A stretch of 64,000 nucleotides of DNA. It comes from Cellulomonas sp. B6. GTDB taxonomy: Bacteria; Actinomycetota; Actinomycetes; Actinomycetales; Cellulomonadaceae. A program made the translations under genes and the position numbers. Where the stretch lies: positions 33,976 to 97,975 of the forward strand of contig NZ_LNTD01000072.1 in NCBI RefSeq assembly GCF_001462455.1. The letters run 5' to 3'. Under the pieces are notes generated by a model. It had not been told where the DNA came from, did no database searches, and saw only the letters and a list, made by a program, of their open reading frames with translations. Below are positions 30,327 to 40,499 of this stretch, piece after piece; the stretch's first letter is position 1, and every line of letters begins with the position of its first letter.

Positions 30327-30415
30327 GGGGGCCTCCTCGCGGTCGTCGCGCCGGCGGCTGCCGGCGGCTCGCGTCCAGCCTCACGCGCGCGGTGCGCGCC
30401 CGCACGCGCACGGCC

Positions 30416-31186
30416 TCACAGCGCCCGCAGCACGCTCACGACCCGGCCGAGCACGGTCGCCTCGTCGCCGTCGATGGGGGAGTAGGCCGCGTTGTGCGGC
30501 AGCAGCCACACGTGCCCGTCGACGCGCTTGAGGGTCTTGACGGTGGCCTCGCCGTCGATCATCGCGGCCACGATCTCACCGTTCTCGGCGACGGGCTGGC
30601 GGCGCACCACCACCCAGTCGCCGTCGCAGATCGCGGCCTCGACCATCGAGTCGCCCGCGACCTTGAGCAGGAACAGCTCACCCTCGCCGACGAGCTGGCG
30701 GGGCAGCGGGAACACGTCCTCCACGACCTGCTCGGCCAGGATCGGTCCACCGGCGGCGATGCGGCCCACGACCGGCACGTAGGACGGTGCGGGCGCACTG
30801 TCGCGCTCGGGGGAGTCGGGGTCCACGACGGTCGGCCGGGGGCGGTCGGGCAGCGCGGCGACGGTGCGTGCGTCGTCGGGCTGCACGACCTCCATCGCGC
30901 GGGGGCGGTTGGGGTCGCGCCGCAGGTACCCCTTGCGCTCGAGCGCGGTCAGCTGGTGCTTGACGCTCGAGGGGCTCGTGAGGCCGACGGCCTCGCCGAT
31001 CTCGCGCATGCTCGGTGGGTAGCCGCGGCGCTCGACCGAGGACCGGACGGTCTCCAGCACGAGCCGCTGACGGGACGTGAGGCCGTCCCCCGGCACCTCG
31101 GTGGCGTCGGTGGGTGCACCGGCCGCGCTGCCGGTCGTCGTGCCGGCACTGCCCGTGCCCGTCGTCGAGCGCTCCTGCACGTCCAC
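30416..31186 (-). CDS. lexA: SOS regulator LexA
   Basis: A 256-residue repressor of DNA-damage genes with self-cleaving protease activity. An about 35-residue Thr/Gly/Ala-rich extension precedes the winged HTH ([36 protein letters not shown]). The cleavage site is A145-G146 in RIAAGGPIL; the catalytic dyad is S180 (AGDSMVEA) and K217 (ATVKTLKR). The GTG at 31186 is chosen because AGGAGG lies 4 nt upstream; longer in-frame reading to 31333 lacks a ribosome site. It is autoregulated by the SOS box at 31373 and divergent from the LysM gene. Confidence 0.96.
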   Translation of the reverse strand: MDVQERSTTGTGSAGTTTGSAAGAPTDATEVPGDGLTSRQRLVLETVRSSVERRGYPPSMREIGEAVGLTSPSSVKHQLTALERKGYLRRDPNRPRAMEVVQPDDARTVAALPDRPRPTVVDPDSPERDSAPAPSYVPVVGRIAAGGPILAEQVVEDVFPLPRQLVGEGELFLLKVAGDSMVEAAICDGDWVVVRRQPVAENGEIVAAMIDGEATVKTLKRVDGHVWLLPHNAAYSPIDGDEATVLGRVVSVLRAL

Positions 31187-31347
31187 TGCGCCTCCTGCCG
31201 TCCGTCGACGCGGGGCCGGCGGCCCCGCGCTCAGCCGCGCACCGCGGCCCACGGGTGTCGTTCCTGGTGAGGAGCTCGTCCCGCGGGTGCGCCCCGACGT
31301 CCCCGCAGGAGATGTCAGTGGTCGGTGGTGCACTCGCTGCAGCAGTC

Positions 31348-31388
31348 ACCCTAGGCGGGTGGACCAGGTGTTTCAAACATCTGTTCGA
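31348..31388 (-). promoter_or_regulatory. lexA promoter with overlapping LexA (SOS) box
   Basis: On the minus strand, -35 TTGAAA (31376-31371), a 17-nt spacer and -10 TAGGGT (31353-31348). The SOS box TCAAACATCTGTTCGA (31373-31388, one mismatch to TCGAAC-N4-GTTCGA) covers the -35. This explains LexA autoregulation. The leader to the GTG is about 155 nt. Confidence 0.8.
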
Positions 31389-31424
31389 GCGTGTCTCGAC
31401 GATGTCGGCGATCTCTGGTAGACA

Positions 31425-31455
31425 TCGTACAGATGTTCGACGTACAGGCGTTCGA
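31425..31455 (+). promoter_or_regulatory. Two adjoining LexA (SOS) boxes upstream of the LysM gene
   Basis: TCGTACAGATGTTCGA (31425-31440, one mismatch) and ACGTACAGGCGTTCGA (31440-31455, two mismatches) share one base, so their centres are 15 bp apart. They precede the LysM ATG by about 50 nt. With the lexA box this makes three sites in a 317-bp divergent gap. No clear -10/-35 for the LysM gene was found; apart from these elements and the lexA leader I see nothing else in 31187-31503. Confidence 0.75.
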
Positions 31456-31503
31456 ACGCGGCAGGCGGCCCGGACGGCGGGCGCACGGCGAGAGGGGCAC
31501 GAC

Positions 31504-31920
31504 ATGAGCGCGATCACCATCGCTCCGCACGCGGTCCGTGGGGTTCCGCGAGCGCGGGTCGGGTCGCCCTCGGCATCCCGCCTCGCGGCGCGGGGCTGTT
31601 TCGCGCGCGAGCGTTCCGCGCGGGAGCCGGCTCCGCTGCGCCTCACTCGGCGCGGCCGCGTCGTTGTCGGGGTGCTCGGTCTCGCGCTGGCCGCGGGTGC
31701 CGGGGGTGCGACGCTCTCGGCGCACGCCGACGGGCCGAGCGTCGGGAGCGAGGTCGAGCGCGTCGTGGTCCAGCCGGGCGACACGCTGTGGGCCATCGCG
31801 GCGGAGGTGGCCGCCCCGGGTGAGGACGTGCGGGACGTCGTCCTCATGCTGATGCGGATGAACGAGCTCCCGTCCGGCGGGCTGGCTGCCGGCCAGACGA
31901 TCGTGGTCCCGACCGGCTGA
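31504..31920 (+). CDS. LysM-domain membrane/cell-wall protein, probable SOS division inhibitor
   Basis: A 138-residue protein: a basic N-terminus, one hydrophobic segment (RRGRVVVGVLGLALAAGAGG, about residues 55-75), then an extracytoplasmic LysM domain (RVVVQPGDTLWAIAAEVA to GLAAGQTIVVPTG), which binds peptidoglycan. Its layout and its place divergent from lexA match YneA of Bacillus, DivS-type genes of Corynebacterium and Rv2719c of Mycobacterium, which delay septation during DNA damage; that role is inferred here. Two SOS boxes lie upstream. The start ATG has GAGAGGGG upstream. Confidence 0.85.
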   Translation: MSAITIAPHAVRGVPRARVGSPSASRLAARGCFARERSAREPAPLRLTRRGRVVVGVLGLALAAGAGGATLSAHADGPSVGSEVERVVVQPGDTLWAIAAEVAAPGEDVRDVVLMLMRMNELPSGGLAAGQTIVVPTG

Positions 31921-31965
31921 CCCCAGTGGCACGGGGCGATCGCTGCTCATCAGGGGGAGCGTGGG

Positions 31966-32006
31966 TTGTCAGCGCGAACGGAGCCCAGTAGGTTAGCCTT
32001 ACCTCA
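31966..32006 (+). promoter_or_regulatory. Strong promoter overlapped by a DtxR/IdeR-like iron box
   Basis: TTGTCA (31966-31971), a spacer of exactly 17 nt, and TAGGTT (31989-31994). A 19-bp element GTAGGTTAGCCTTACCTCA (31988-32006) covers the -10 and predicted start and matches the DtxR/IdeR consensus TTAGGTTAGGCTAACCTAA at 15 of 19 positions. Iron-loaded regulator would therefore block transcription to the right. The next clear gene on this strand is nrdR, but a strong hairpin at 32127 intervenes. Confidence 0.6.
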
Positions 32007-32158
32007 TTCGGCGGGCTGGGGGGCCGGCCGGAGGTGTGTGCGACGACCCGGTGCGACCGGTGCACGTCGCGCAGCAGCAGGTGGTGCCGAGGCGAGTCGG
32101 CGCCACGAGGGACGGGGGCGTCCCCGCGAGGGCGGCCGTCGAACGACGGCCGCCCTCG
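32001..32158 (+). ncRNA. Candidate iron-repressed short transcript (small RNA or small-protein mRNA)
   Basis: Predicted from the promoter at 31966-31994 (start near 32001) and the perfect 14-bp hairpin ending at 32158, giving an RNA of about 158 nt. A GGAGG at 32030-32034 is followed by overlapping GTGs. The frame from 32036 ([15 protein letters not shown]) has GC-rich third positions but runs through the hairpin and its GTG is only 1 nt from the GGAGG; the frame from 32034 begins [13 protein letters not shown] and is Cys-rich. I cannot decide between a regulatory RNA and a short peptide. No known family recognised. Confidence 0.35.
32127..32158 (+). terminator. Hairpin terminator in the LysM-nrdR gap
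   Basis: CGAGGGCGGCCGTC (32127-32140) pairs perfectly with GACGGCCGCCCTCG (32145-32158) around GAAC. It would end the iron-box transcript and any read-through from the LysM gene before the nrdR promoter. Confidence 0.8.
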
Positions 32159-32300
32159 TGCTCCTCGGCGGCTGCGCGACCCCGAGACGCGCGACGCCCG
32201 GGCGCTCGGCCCTGCACCGCGGGCCCGCCCGTGTGCACCCGTCATGCCTCCCGCGCGGGGCGTCGCGGGGCCCGGCCTGCGGGGCCCACCGGGATCGATG

Positions 32301-32329
32301 TTGCGGTCGCGCGCGCGACGTCCTAGCGT
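32301..32329 (+). promoter_or_regulatory. nrdR promoter
   Basis: TTGCGG (32301-32306), a 17-nt spacer and TAGCGT (32324-32329). The predicted start is near 32336, leaving a 64-nt leader to the GTG of nrdR. No NrdR box pair was recognised. The stretch 32159-32300 shows nothing else. Confidence 0.55.
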
Positions 32330-32399
32330 CGCGTGCGTCCGCGCGGCGTCGTGCCGCGCCGGACGTCGTCCCGTGACCGGCAAGGCCGAGAGGTTCGTT

Positions 32400-32897
32400 G
32401 TGCACTGTCCCTTCTGCCGGCACCCCGACTCGCGCGTGGTCGACTCCCGCACGTCCGACGACGGATCGTCGATCCGGCGGCGGCGCCAGTGCCCGAGCTG
32501 TCAGCGCCGGTTCACGACCATCGAGACCGCGAGCCTCTCGGTGGTCAAGCGCTCGGGCGCGACCGAACCGTTCAGCAGGACCAAGATCGCGAACGGCGTG
32601 CGCAAGGCGTGCCAGGGGCGTCCGGTGAGCGAGGACGACCTCGCGCTGCTCGCGCAGAAGGTCGAGGAGAACCTGCGCACCGCCGGCTCCGCCGAGATCG
32701 ACGCGGGTGACATCGGCCTGGCGATCCTCGGGCCGCTGCGCGAGCTCGACGAGGTCGCCTACCTGCGGTTCGCCTCCGTGTACCAGGCGTTCGACTCGCT
32801 CGAGGACTTCGAGACTGCGATCGGCACCCTGCGCGCGGAGAACGCGGGTGGCTCCGACGGCACGCCCGTCGGCGCGGAACCGGCCCGCGACGCCTGA
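32400..32897 (+). CDS. nrdR: Transcriptional repressor NrdR
   Basis: A 165-residue ATP/dATP-sensing repressor of ribonucleotide reductase genes. An N-terminal zinc ribbon has two CxxC pairs (HCPFC and QCPSCQRRF) separated by [19 protein letters not shown]. An ATP-cone follows ([16 protein letters not shown], then [16 protein letters not shown]). The start is the GTG at 32400, which places the first CPFC at the usual position; the in-frame reading further upstream is not supported. No ribonucleotide reductase gene lies in the window, so its targets are elsewhere. The C-terminal 15 residues are variable. Confidence 0.95.
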   Translation: MHCPFCRHPDSRVVDSRTSDDGSSIRRRRQCPSCQRRFTTIETASLSVVKRSGATEPFSRTKIANGVRKACQGRPVSEDDLALLAQKVEENLRTAGSAEIDAGDIGLAILGPLRELDEVAYLRFASVYQAFDSLEDFETAIGTLRAENAGGSDGTPVGAEPARDA

Positions 32898-33029
32898 CGT
32901 GCGCACGGCGCTCCAGGAGCTCCGGCTGCCACGCACCCGTGGCGGCCGACAAACCGGTGGCGTCGGGGCCCCGAGTCCACCACGCTGGGGGAGCCCGACG
33001 ACCACCTCGCGAGAGCGGAGGACCATCGC

Positions 33030-33218
33030 ATGACGCAGGACGAGAAGCCGTCGGCAGTGAGCGACGAGACCAGGGAGCGGTTCCGCGAGGCGCTCGAGCG
33101 CAAGAGGGCGAGCGGCCACCGCACGGCGGACGGCGACCGGAACACCGGGGCCGTGCACGGCTCGGAGACCGCCGGGCCCGTGCAGCGCCGCTTCCAGCGC
33201 AAGTCGGGGTCTGCCTGA
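33030..33218 (+). CDS. DUF5302 family small protein
   Basis: A 62-residue charged protein. ETRERFREALERKRA followed by a His/Gly segment and a basic VQRRFQRKSGSA end matches the actinobacterial DUF5302 family, of unknown function. The ATG at 33030 has GCGGAGGA upstream. It is followed by a bidirectional hairpin shared with serA. It could be a nucleic-acid or ribosome-associated small protein, but nothing in the sequence proves this. Confidence 0.78.
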   Translation: MTQDEKPSAVSDETRERFREALERKRASGHRTADGDRNTGAVHGSETAGPVQRRFQRKSGSA

Positions 33219-33288
33219 CCGACGCCCGGACGGGTCGTCGCGCTCGGGCGGTGTCGCCCGGTGCGTGACGACCCACCCGGAGGAACGA

Positions 33289-33322
33289 CGAAGGCCGCGC
33301 AGCAGCAGCTGCGCGGCCTTCG
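33289..33322. terminator. Bidirectional hairpin terminator between DUF5302 gene and serA
   Basis: CGAAGGCCGCGCAGC (33289-33303) pairs perfectly with GCTGCGCGGCCTTCG (33308-33322) around AGCA. The 15-bp stem ends transcription from both convergent genes. Confidence 0.85.
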
Positions 33323-33365
33323 TGCGTCGCGGACGGATCGCCCGCGGCGGTCCTGGCGGCTGCGG

Positions 33366-34565
33366 TCAGTCGAGCAGCCGCAGACGCAGCGACTCCGGAC
33401 GCCCCGCGAGCACGTCGACGACGGCCGGCGCGACGGGCGACGACACGTCGGTGACGACGTAGCCGTACTCGCCGCGCGTCGCGAGCAGCTGGCCCTCGAT
33501 GTTCACGCCGTGCTCGGCGAGCGTCGCGTTGATGGTCGCCAGGACGCCGGGCACGTTGCGGTGCAGGTACGCGACGCGGTGCGCGTCCGGGCGCTGGTCG
33601 AGCGCGAGGTTCGGCAGGTTCACCGAGAGGTTCGTGGAGCCGGTCGCGAGGTAGTCGCGGACCTTGTGCGCGACGAACTGGCCGATCGCCTCCTGCGCCT
33701 CCTCGGTGGACCCGCCCGTGTGCGGCGTGAGGATCACGTTCGGCAGCCCCTGCAGCTCGGAGACGAACGGGTCGCCCTTGCGCTTCGGCTCCTCGGGGAA
33801 GACGTCGACAGCAGCCCCGGCGACCTGGCCGGCCAGCACGGCGTCACGCAGCGCGGCGTAGTCCACGACGAACCCGCGCGAGAGGTTGAGGAAGATCGCG
33901 CCCGGCTTCATGCGGGCGATCTGCTTGGCGCCGAACATGCCGGCGTTGCCCGCGCGCCCGTCGACGTGCAGCGTGACGACGTCGGCGGTCTCGAGCAGCT
34001 CGTCGAGCGTGCGCATGCGGCGCGCGTTGCCCAGCGCGAGCTTCTCCGCGGTGTCGTAGAACACGACCGACATGCCGAGGTTCTCCGCGAGCACCGACAG
34101 CTGCGTGCCGATGTTGCCGTAGCCGATGATGCCGAGCGTGCGGCCCCGCACCTCGTGCGCGCCGGTCGCGGACTTGTTCCAGACGCCCGCGTGCATCTCC
34201 TTGTCCAGCACGGTCTGGCGTCGCGTCAGCGAGATGATGTCGGCGATCGCGATCTCGACGACCGAGCGCGTGTTGGAGAACGGTGCGTTGAAGACCGCGA
34301 TGCCGCGCCCGGCGGCCGCGGCGAGGTCGACCTGGTTGGTGCCGATGCAGAACGCGCCGACCACCTCGAGGTCGGACGCGGCGGCCAGCACGTCCGCGGA
34401 CACCTGGGTCTTGGAGCGGATCCCGAGGACCTGGACCCCGGACAGCGCGTCGGCGAGCTCGTCCTCGTCGAGCGCGCCGGTGCGCGTCACGACGTCGAAG
34501 CCCGCGGACTCGAGGATCGTCCGGGCGTGGGGGTGGAGGTTCTCGAGGAGCAGCGCGGTAGGCAC
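33366..34565 (-). CDS. serA: D-3-phosphoglycerate dehydrogenase
   Basis: A 399-residue enzyme catalysing the first step of serine synthesis. The NAD-binding Rossmann fold has LGIIGYGNIGTQLSVLA (about residue 150); catalytic Arg, Glu and His lie in NLSRGFVVDYAAL, DVFPEEP and LTPHTGGSTEEAQ. A C-terminal ACT domain (NVPGVLATINATLAEHGVNI) should bind serine for feedback control. The length is that of the short E. coli type without the long ASB domain found in M. tuberculosis SerA. A GTG start at 34565 gives PTALLLENLHPHA. It stands alone. Confidence 0.94.
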   Translation of the reverse strand: MPTALLLENLHPHARTILESAGFDVVTRTGALDEDELADALSGVQVLGIRSKTQVSADVLAAASDLEVVGAFCIGTNQVDLAAAAGRGIAVFNAPFSNTRSVVEIAIADIISLTRRQTVLDKEMHAGVWNKSATGAHEVRGRTLGIIGYGNIGTQLSVLAENLGMSVVFYDTAEKLALGNARRMRTLDELLETADVVTLHVDGRAGNAGMFGAKQIARMKPGAIFLNLSRGFVVDYAALRDAVLAGQVAGAAVDVFPEEPKRKGDPFVSELQGLPNVILTPHTGGSTEEAQEAIGQFVAHKVRDYLATGSTNLSVNLPNLALDQRPDAHRVAYLHRNVPGVLATINATLAEHGVNIEGQLLATRGEYGYVVTDVSSPVAPAVVDVLAGRPESLRLRLLD

Positions 34566-34674
34566 GCCCCATGGTGCTCCCGGTCCGCGAGCCGGACCAA
34601 AGCCGTCCCGAAGGACGGGACGCGCACGCCCGACCGCGCCGACCTGGTGCCGCGGGGCCGCCGGACGCCGCCCC

Positions 34675-37044
34675 TCAGGACGGGTCGAGAAGACCCGCGG
34701 GCAGGTCCCGCGCGTGCAGGACGTGCAGCGCGTGCGTCGGGCGCGTCATCGCGACGTACAGGTCGCCCGCCGAGGCCTCGAGCACTTCGGCCGGCTCGAC
34801 GAGCACGACGACGTCGAACTCGAGCCCCTTGGCCTGCCCCGGCGTGAGCACCACGAGCGTGGCGTCCAGGTCGGGCAGCGCGGCGCGGTGGCCCGGTGCC
34901 GTCCCCGGGGTCGGGTCGTCGGCGGTGCCGCCCAGGGCGCGTCGCACCTCGGCGACGCGGCTGTCGGCCGCGACCAGCGCGACGCGTCCGGCGCCCGAGC
35001 TCTGACCGACCGCCGCGGCGAGGTCGCGCGCGGTGCGCGCGGCCTCCGCGGCCAGCCTCGCGGGGTCCGCGCGGACGACCCGCAGGGCGTCGGGCACGTC
35101 GCGCGCCGACGTCTGCGGGCTCACCGGTAGGCCAGCGGCGAGCGCGACGCGCCGCGCCGCCTCGGCGACCGTGGCGGGCGTGCGGTAGTTCACCGTGAGC
35201 TCGGCCAGCCGCCAGGACCCCCGCAGCAGCGGTCCGAGCATGGCCTCCCAGTCGTGCGTGCCACCCGCCGACGAGGTCTGCGCGACGTCGCCGACGATGG
35301 TCAGCGACCGGGTGGGGACGCGGCGCAGCAGCGCGCGCCACGCCATCGCCGACAGCTCCTGGGCCTCGTCGACCACGACGTGCCCGTACGTCCACGAGCG
35401 GTCCGCGGCGGCGCGCTCGGCGGTGGTGAGCGACGGACCGCTGCTGGCGAACCGGTCGGCCAGCGCCTCGGCGGAGACGAGGTCGCCCGCACCCGTGCTG
35501 CGCAGCACCTGGCGCGCGTACTCGAGCTCCTGCGTGCGCCGCTCGGCGTCGGCGCGCGCCTGCGCCCGGGCGGCCTGGTCGTCCTCGCCCAGGAGCTCGG
35601 CCGCCTCGTCGAGGAGCGGCACGTCGGCGGGCGTCCAGGGGGCGTCCGCCGGTCGGGCCAGCAGGCGCCGCTCGTCGTCCGACAGCCCGGGGGCGGCCGC
35701 GGCGAGCCGCTGGGGCTTGGTCCACAGGTCGGTGAGCAGGCCCTGCGGCGTCAGCGGCATCCACGCGAGGTTGAGCGCGATGCGGATCTCGCGCGTCGTG
35801 CGCAGGTCCTCGACGATCTCGGCGCGGTCCTCGGGCGGCACGTCCCACGCGAGCTGCTTGACGTACTGGTCGGCCAGCCGCGCCAGCATGTCCCGGACGA
35901 ACGTCACGCGTGCGACGTTGTGCGGGCGGTGCTGGCGCCGTGCGCGGGCGATGGCCCCGGCCACGTCCTGGGGGCGCACGACGACGGTGCGCCCGTCGAT
36001 GCGCACGCTGGTCGGACGCTCCGGCACGCGCTGGCGCTGGCGCACGGCGCGCTCGACGACGCGGGCCATGAGCGCGCGGCCCTTGATCTCGGCGACCGCG
36101 TCGGGCTCGGTGCCGCGCGCCTCGACGCCCGGGTAGAGCTCGGCGAGCGTCGCCGTGACCACGCCGGTCTCGCCGAGCGAGGGCAGGACCTGGTCGATGT
36201 ACCGCAGGAACGTGCGCGAGGGGCCGACGAGCAGCACGCCCGAGCGCTCGAGGAGCCGCCGGTGCGCGTACAGCAGGAACGCGGCACGGTGCAGCGCGAC
36301 GGCGGTCTTCCCCGTGCCGGGGCCGCCCTGCACCACCAGCGCGCCGGCCAGCTCGGAGCGGATGATCGCGTCCTGCTCGGCCTGGATGGTCGCGACGATG
36401 TCGCCCATGCGACCGGTCCGCGCGGCGCCGAGCGCCGCGAGCAGCGCGCCCTCGCCGGAGACGCCGGCGAGCGTGCCGGGGTCGACGCCCGCCTCGTCGA
36501 GCGCGTCGACGTCGAGCACGTCGTCCTCGAGGCCCGTGACCTGCCGCCCGGAGGTGACGAGGTGGCGACGCCGCACGACGCCGTCGGGGTGGGCGGCGGT
36601 CGCCCGGTAGAACGCCTGCGCTGCCGGGGCGCGCCAGTCGGTGAGCAGCGGGGTCTGCTCCTCGTCGGTCAGCCCGAGCCGCCCGATGTAGCGACGTTCG
36701 CCCGCGCGCAGGTCGAGACGCCCGAACGCGAGCCGGTCCTCGACCGCCTCGAGCTGTGCGAGCCGGTCCTCGTAGAGCGTCGCGAACGCGTCGCGCTCCG
36801 AGCGGTTCTGCGGCGACCCCGAGGGTCCCGCGCGGCGGACGGAGCCGAGCCGGCGCCGGGTCTGGGCGCGCAGCGCGTCGAGCCGCGCGTAGAGACCGTC
36901 GACGACCCGCTGCTCGCCGTCCAGCTCGCTGTCGATCCCAGCCACCAGCCCGTCCCACCCCTGCCGCACCCGGTGCGCACCCGGTCGTCGAGGCCGTCGG
37001 GACCGGCCCCGACGGCGCGCCGCCCGTCGCGGGCGGCCGTCCAT
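34675..37044 (-). CDS. HelD-like superfamily 1 helicase (UvrD-type)
   Basis: A protein of up to 789 residues resembling HelD, which binds RNA polymerase and helps recycle it, in the UvrD/Rep ATPase fold. N-terminal coiled coil with EQRVVDGLYARLDALRAQT; YIGRLGLTDEEQTPLLTDWRAP; Walker A VVQGGPGTGKTAVALHRAAF (about residue 265); VVVDEAQELSAMAW; TIVGDVAQTSSAGG; and C-terminal GLEFDVVVLV and LYVAMTRPTHALHVLH. The start is uncertain: the ATG at 37044 adds an Arg-rich 33-residue extension, whereas the GTG at 36945 begins at the conserved part. It is divergent from the signalling operon. Confidence 0.88.
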   Translation of the reverse strand: MDGRPRRAARRRGRSRRPRRPGAHRVRQGWDGLVAGIDSELDGEQRVVDGLYARLDALRAQTRRRLGSVRRAGPSGSPQNRSERDAFATLYEDRLAQLEAVEDRLAFGRLDLRAGERRYIGRLGLTDEEQTPLLTDWRAPAAQAFYRATAAHPDGVVRRRHLVTSGRQVTGLEDDVLDVDALDEAGVDPGTLAGVSGEGALLAALGAARTGRMGDIVATIQAEQDAIIRSELAGALVVQGGPGTGKTAVALHRAAFLLYAHRRLLERSGVLLVGPSRTFLRYIDQVLPSLGETGVVTATLAELYPGVEARGTEPDAVAEIKGRALMARVVERAVRQRQRVPERPTSVRIDGRTVVVRPQDVAGAIARARRQHRPHNVARVTFVRDMLARLADQYVKQLAWDVPPEDRAEIVEDLRTTREIRIALNLAWMPLTPQGLLTDLWTKPQRLAAAAPGLSDDERRLLARPADAPWTPADVPLLDEAAELLGEDDQAARAQARADAERRTQELEYARQVLRSTGAGDLVSAEALADRFASSGPSLTTAERAAADRSWTYGHVVVDEAQELSAMAWRALLRRVPTRSLTIVGDVAQTSSAGGTHDWEAMLGPLLRGSWRLAELTVNYRTPATVAEAARRVALAAGLPVSPQTSARDVPDALRVVRADPARLAAEAARTARDLAAAVGQSSGAGRVALVAADSRVAEVRRALGGTADDPTPGTAPGHRAALPDLDATLVVLTPGQAKGLEFDVVVLVEPAEVLEASAGDLYVAMTRPTHALHVLHARDLPAGLLDPS

Positions 37045-37162
37045 TATCCGCTCGTCGGGCCGGTGCCCGGGCCACGACGCGCGCGGCACCCGATCGTGGC
37101 TCTGGTCGCACGTCGGTGACGGTCCTGCCATACAGTGCGTGCACACCGACGGGAAGGACCCC

Positions 37163-38382
37163 ATGCACGGCTCCGCAGCGCGCGAGGCGCAGGCACCCCC
37201 TGCCGCCCCCGCGGACGACCTGCCGATGCGCATCCTCGTCGTGGAGGACGACGAGGGGGACGCCCTCCTCGTCCAGGAGCACCTCTACGACGCGGGTCTC
37301 GCCCACGAGACCGTCTGGGTCCGCACCGTCGACGAGGCGCTCGAGAACCTCGACGTCGACTGCGTCCTCCTCGACCTCGGGCTGCCCGACGCCATGGGGC
37401 TGGGTGCGCTGCAGCGCGTGCTCGACGCCGGGGCGCCCCCCGTGGTGGTGCTCACCGGCCTCACGGGCACGGACGCCGGCGTCGAGGCGGTGGCCGCGGG
37501 CGCGCAGGACTTCCTCGTCAAGGGCGACGTGCACCCCGACGTCCTCGCGCGCTCGGTGCGGTACGCGGTGCAGCGTCGTCGGCTCGAGGACACCGGCCGC
37601 GCGCTCTACCGCAGCCTCGTGCGGGCGGCCGAGACCACGCGCCTCGAGCGCGCGCTGCTGCCCACGCCGCGCGTGGCCGACGAGCGCCTCGAGGTCCGTG
37701 TGGGGTACCGCGCGGGACGCGACGGGCTGCTCGGCGGTGACTTCTACGACGTGGTCGAGCGCCCTGACGGCACGGTCCTGGTGATGGTGGGCGACGTGTG
37801 CGGGCACGGCCCCGACGAGGCCGCCCTCGGCGCGACGCTGCGCACGGCCTGGCGCACGCTCGTCATCGCGGGGACGCCGGCCGACGAGATCCTCGGCCTG
37901 CTGGAGCGCGTGCTGCAGGCCGAGCGGTCGCGGCCCGAGGTCTTCACGACCGCCTCGATGCTCGCGATCCACCCGGACCGGCGCTCGGCGGACCTCTACC
38001 TCGCCGGTCACCCCGTGCCGCTGCTGGTCGACGAGCGGTCGACCCTGCTGCCGTCCGACGCGCGCGGCCGGGCGCTCGGCATCCCCGTGGGCGGCGGCTG
38101 GCCGGCGCGTCGGCTCGAGCTCGCGCCGTCGTGGCGCGTCCTGCTCTACACCGACGGCCTGCTCGAGGCCACGGTGGACGACGCGGGGACGCGTCTGGGC
38201 AAGCCCGGCCTGCTCGAGCTCGCCGACCGGACGCTGAACGCCGAGCCCGGGCCCGGGCCCGGGGGCGACGGGATCGCGCCCGACGAGGACCCCGTGCTGG
38301 GTCGGCTGCTGTCGGCCGTGCGCGAGCGGCACGGCGGCGACCTGGTCGACGACGCCGCCGTCGTGCTCGTCGGGTGGCGCGC

Positions 38383-38386
<4 letters not shown>
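37163..38386 (+). CDS. Response regulator with PP2C/SpoIIE serine phosphatase output
   Basis: A 407-residue two-domain protein. Receiver (about residues 22-140): ILVVEDDEGDALL, phosphoacceptor D71 in LLDLGLPDAMG, and the conserved Lys in FLVKGD. Phosphatase (about 165-400): LLGGDFYDVV, GDVCGHGPDEAALG, LYTDGLLEA and DDAAVVLV, giving the Asp residues for two metal ions. Such RsbU/RssB-like proteins dephosphorylate anti-anti-sigma factors, so the target may be a sigma-factor partner switch located elsewhere. The ATG at 37163 has AAGGA upstream. Its stop overlaps the next gene's start. Confidence 0.92.
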
Positions 38387-39975
<1,589 letters not shown>

Positions 39976-39976
39976 C

Positions 39977-40414
39977 GTGTCGCTGCAGAAGCCGATCGAC
40001 GTGCTGCTGGTCGAGGACGACCCGGGCGACGTCCTCATGACGCGCGAGGCGTTCGAGCACAACAAGGTGCGCAACCGGCTGTCGGTCGTCGCCGACGGCG
40101 TGAGCGCGCTGGAGTTCCTGCGCAAGGAGGGCGAGCACGCCGACGCCCCGACGCCGGACCTCGTGCTGCTGGACCTCAACCTGCCGCGCATGGACGGCCG
40201 CGAGGTCCTCGAGGCCATGAAGTCCGACGCGACGCTGCGCGCCATCCCCGTCGTCGTGCTGACGACCTCCGAGGCCGAGGAGGACGTCCTGCGGTCCTAC
40301 TCGCTGCACGCCAACGCGTACGTCACCAAGCCGGTCGACTTCGACCGCTTCATCGACGTCGTGCGGCAGATCGACGAGTTCTTCGTCGAGGTCGTGCGGC
40401 TCCCCGGACACTGA
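39977..40414 (+). CDS. Rcp1-like single-domain response regulator
   Basis: A 145-residue stand-alone receiver: acidic pair in [13 protein letters not shown], phosphoacceptor D66 in [13 protein letters not shown], the Thr in [12 protein letters not shown] and Lys in [12 protein letters not shown]. The extended loop [12 protein letters not shown] and [18 protein letters not shown] match the Rcp1 subfamily that partners with phytochrome-like and CHASE3 kinases. There is no output domain, so it probably passes or absorbs phosphate. The GTG start lies 1 bp after the kinase stop. Confidence 0.92.
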   Translation: MSLQKPIDVLLVEDDPGDVLMTREAFEHNKVRNRLSVVADGVSALEFLRKEGEHADAPTPDLVLLDLNLPRMDGREVLEAMKSDATLRAIPVVVLTTSEAEEDVLRSYSLHANAYVTKPVDFDRFIDVVRQIDEFFVEVVRLPGH

Positions 40415-40499
40415 CCCGTCCCCGGGCCGCCGGCCCGGGAAGACACCGGACCGGTCCGGCGTTGCACCACTCGACCGCACGACGAGAGGCGAGTGAGCG

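Noticed and set aside
31187..31333. A longer LexA beginning at 31333
   Set aside because: It has no ribosome site and a low-complexity sequence, whereas AGGAGG lies just before the GTG at 31186. The longer form also starts only 15 nt from the -10 and is not needed for the HTH.
32036..32326. A 97-codon gene downstream of the iron box
   Set aside because: It reads through a perfect terminator hairpin and has a start only 1 nt from the GGAGG; kept only as one option for the short transcript.
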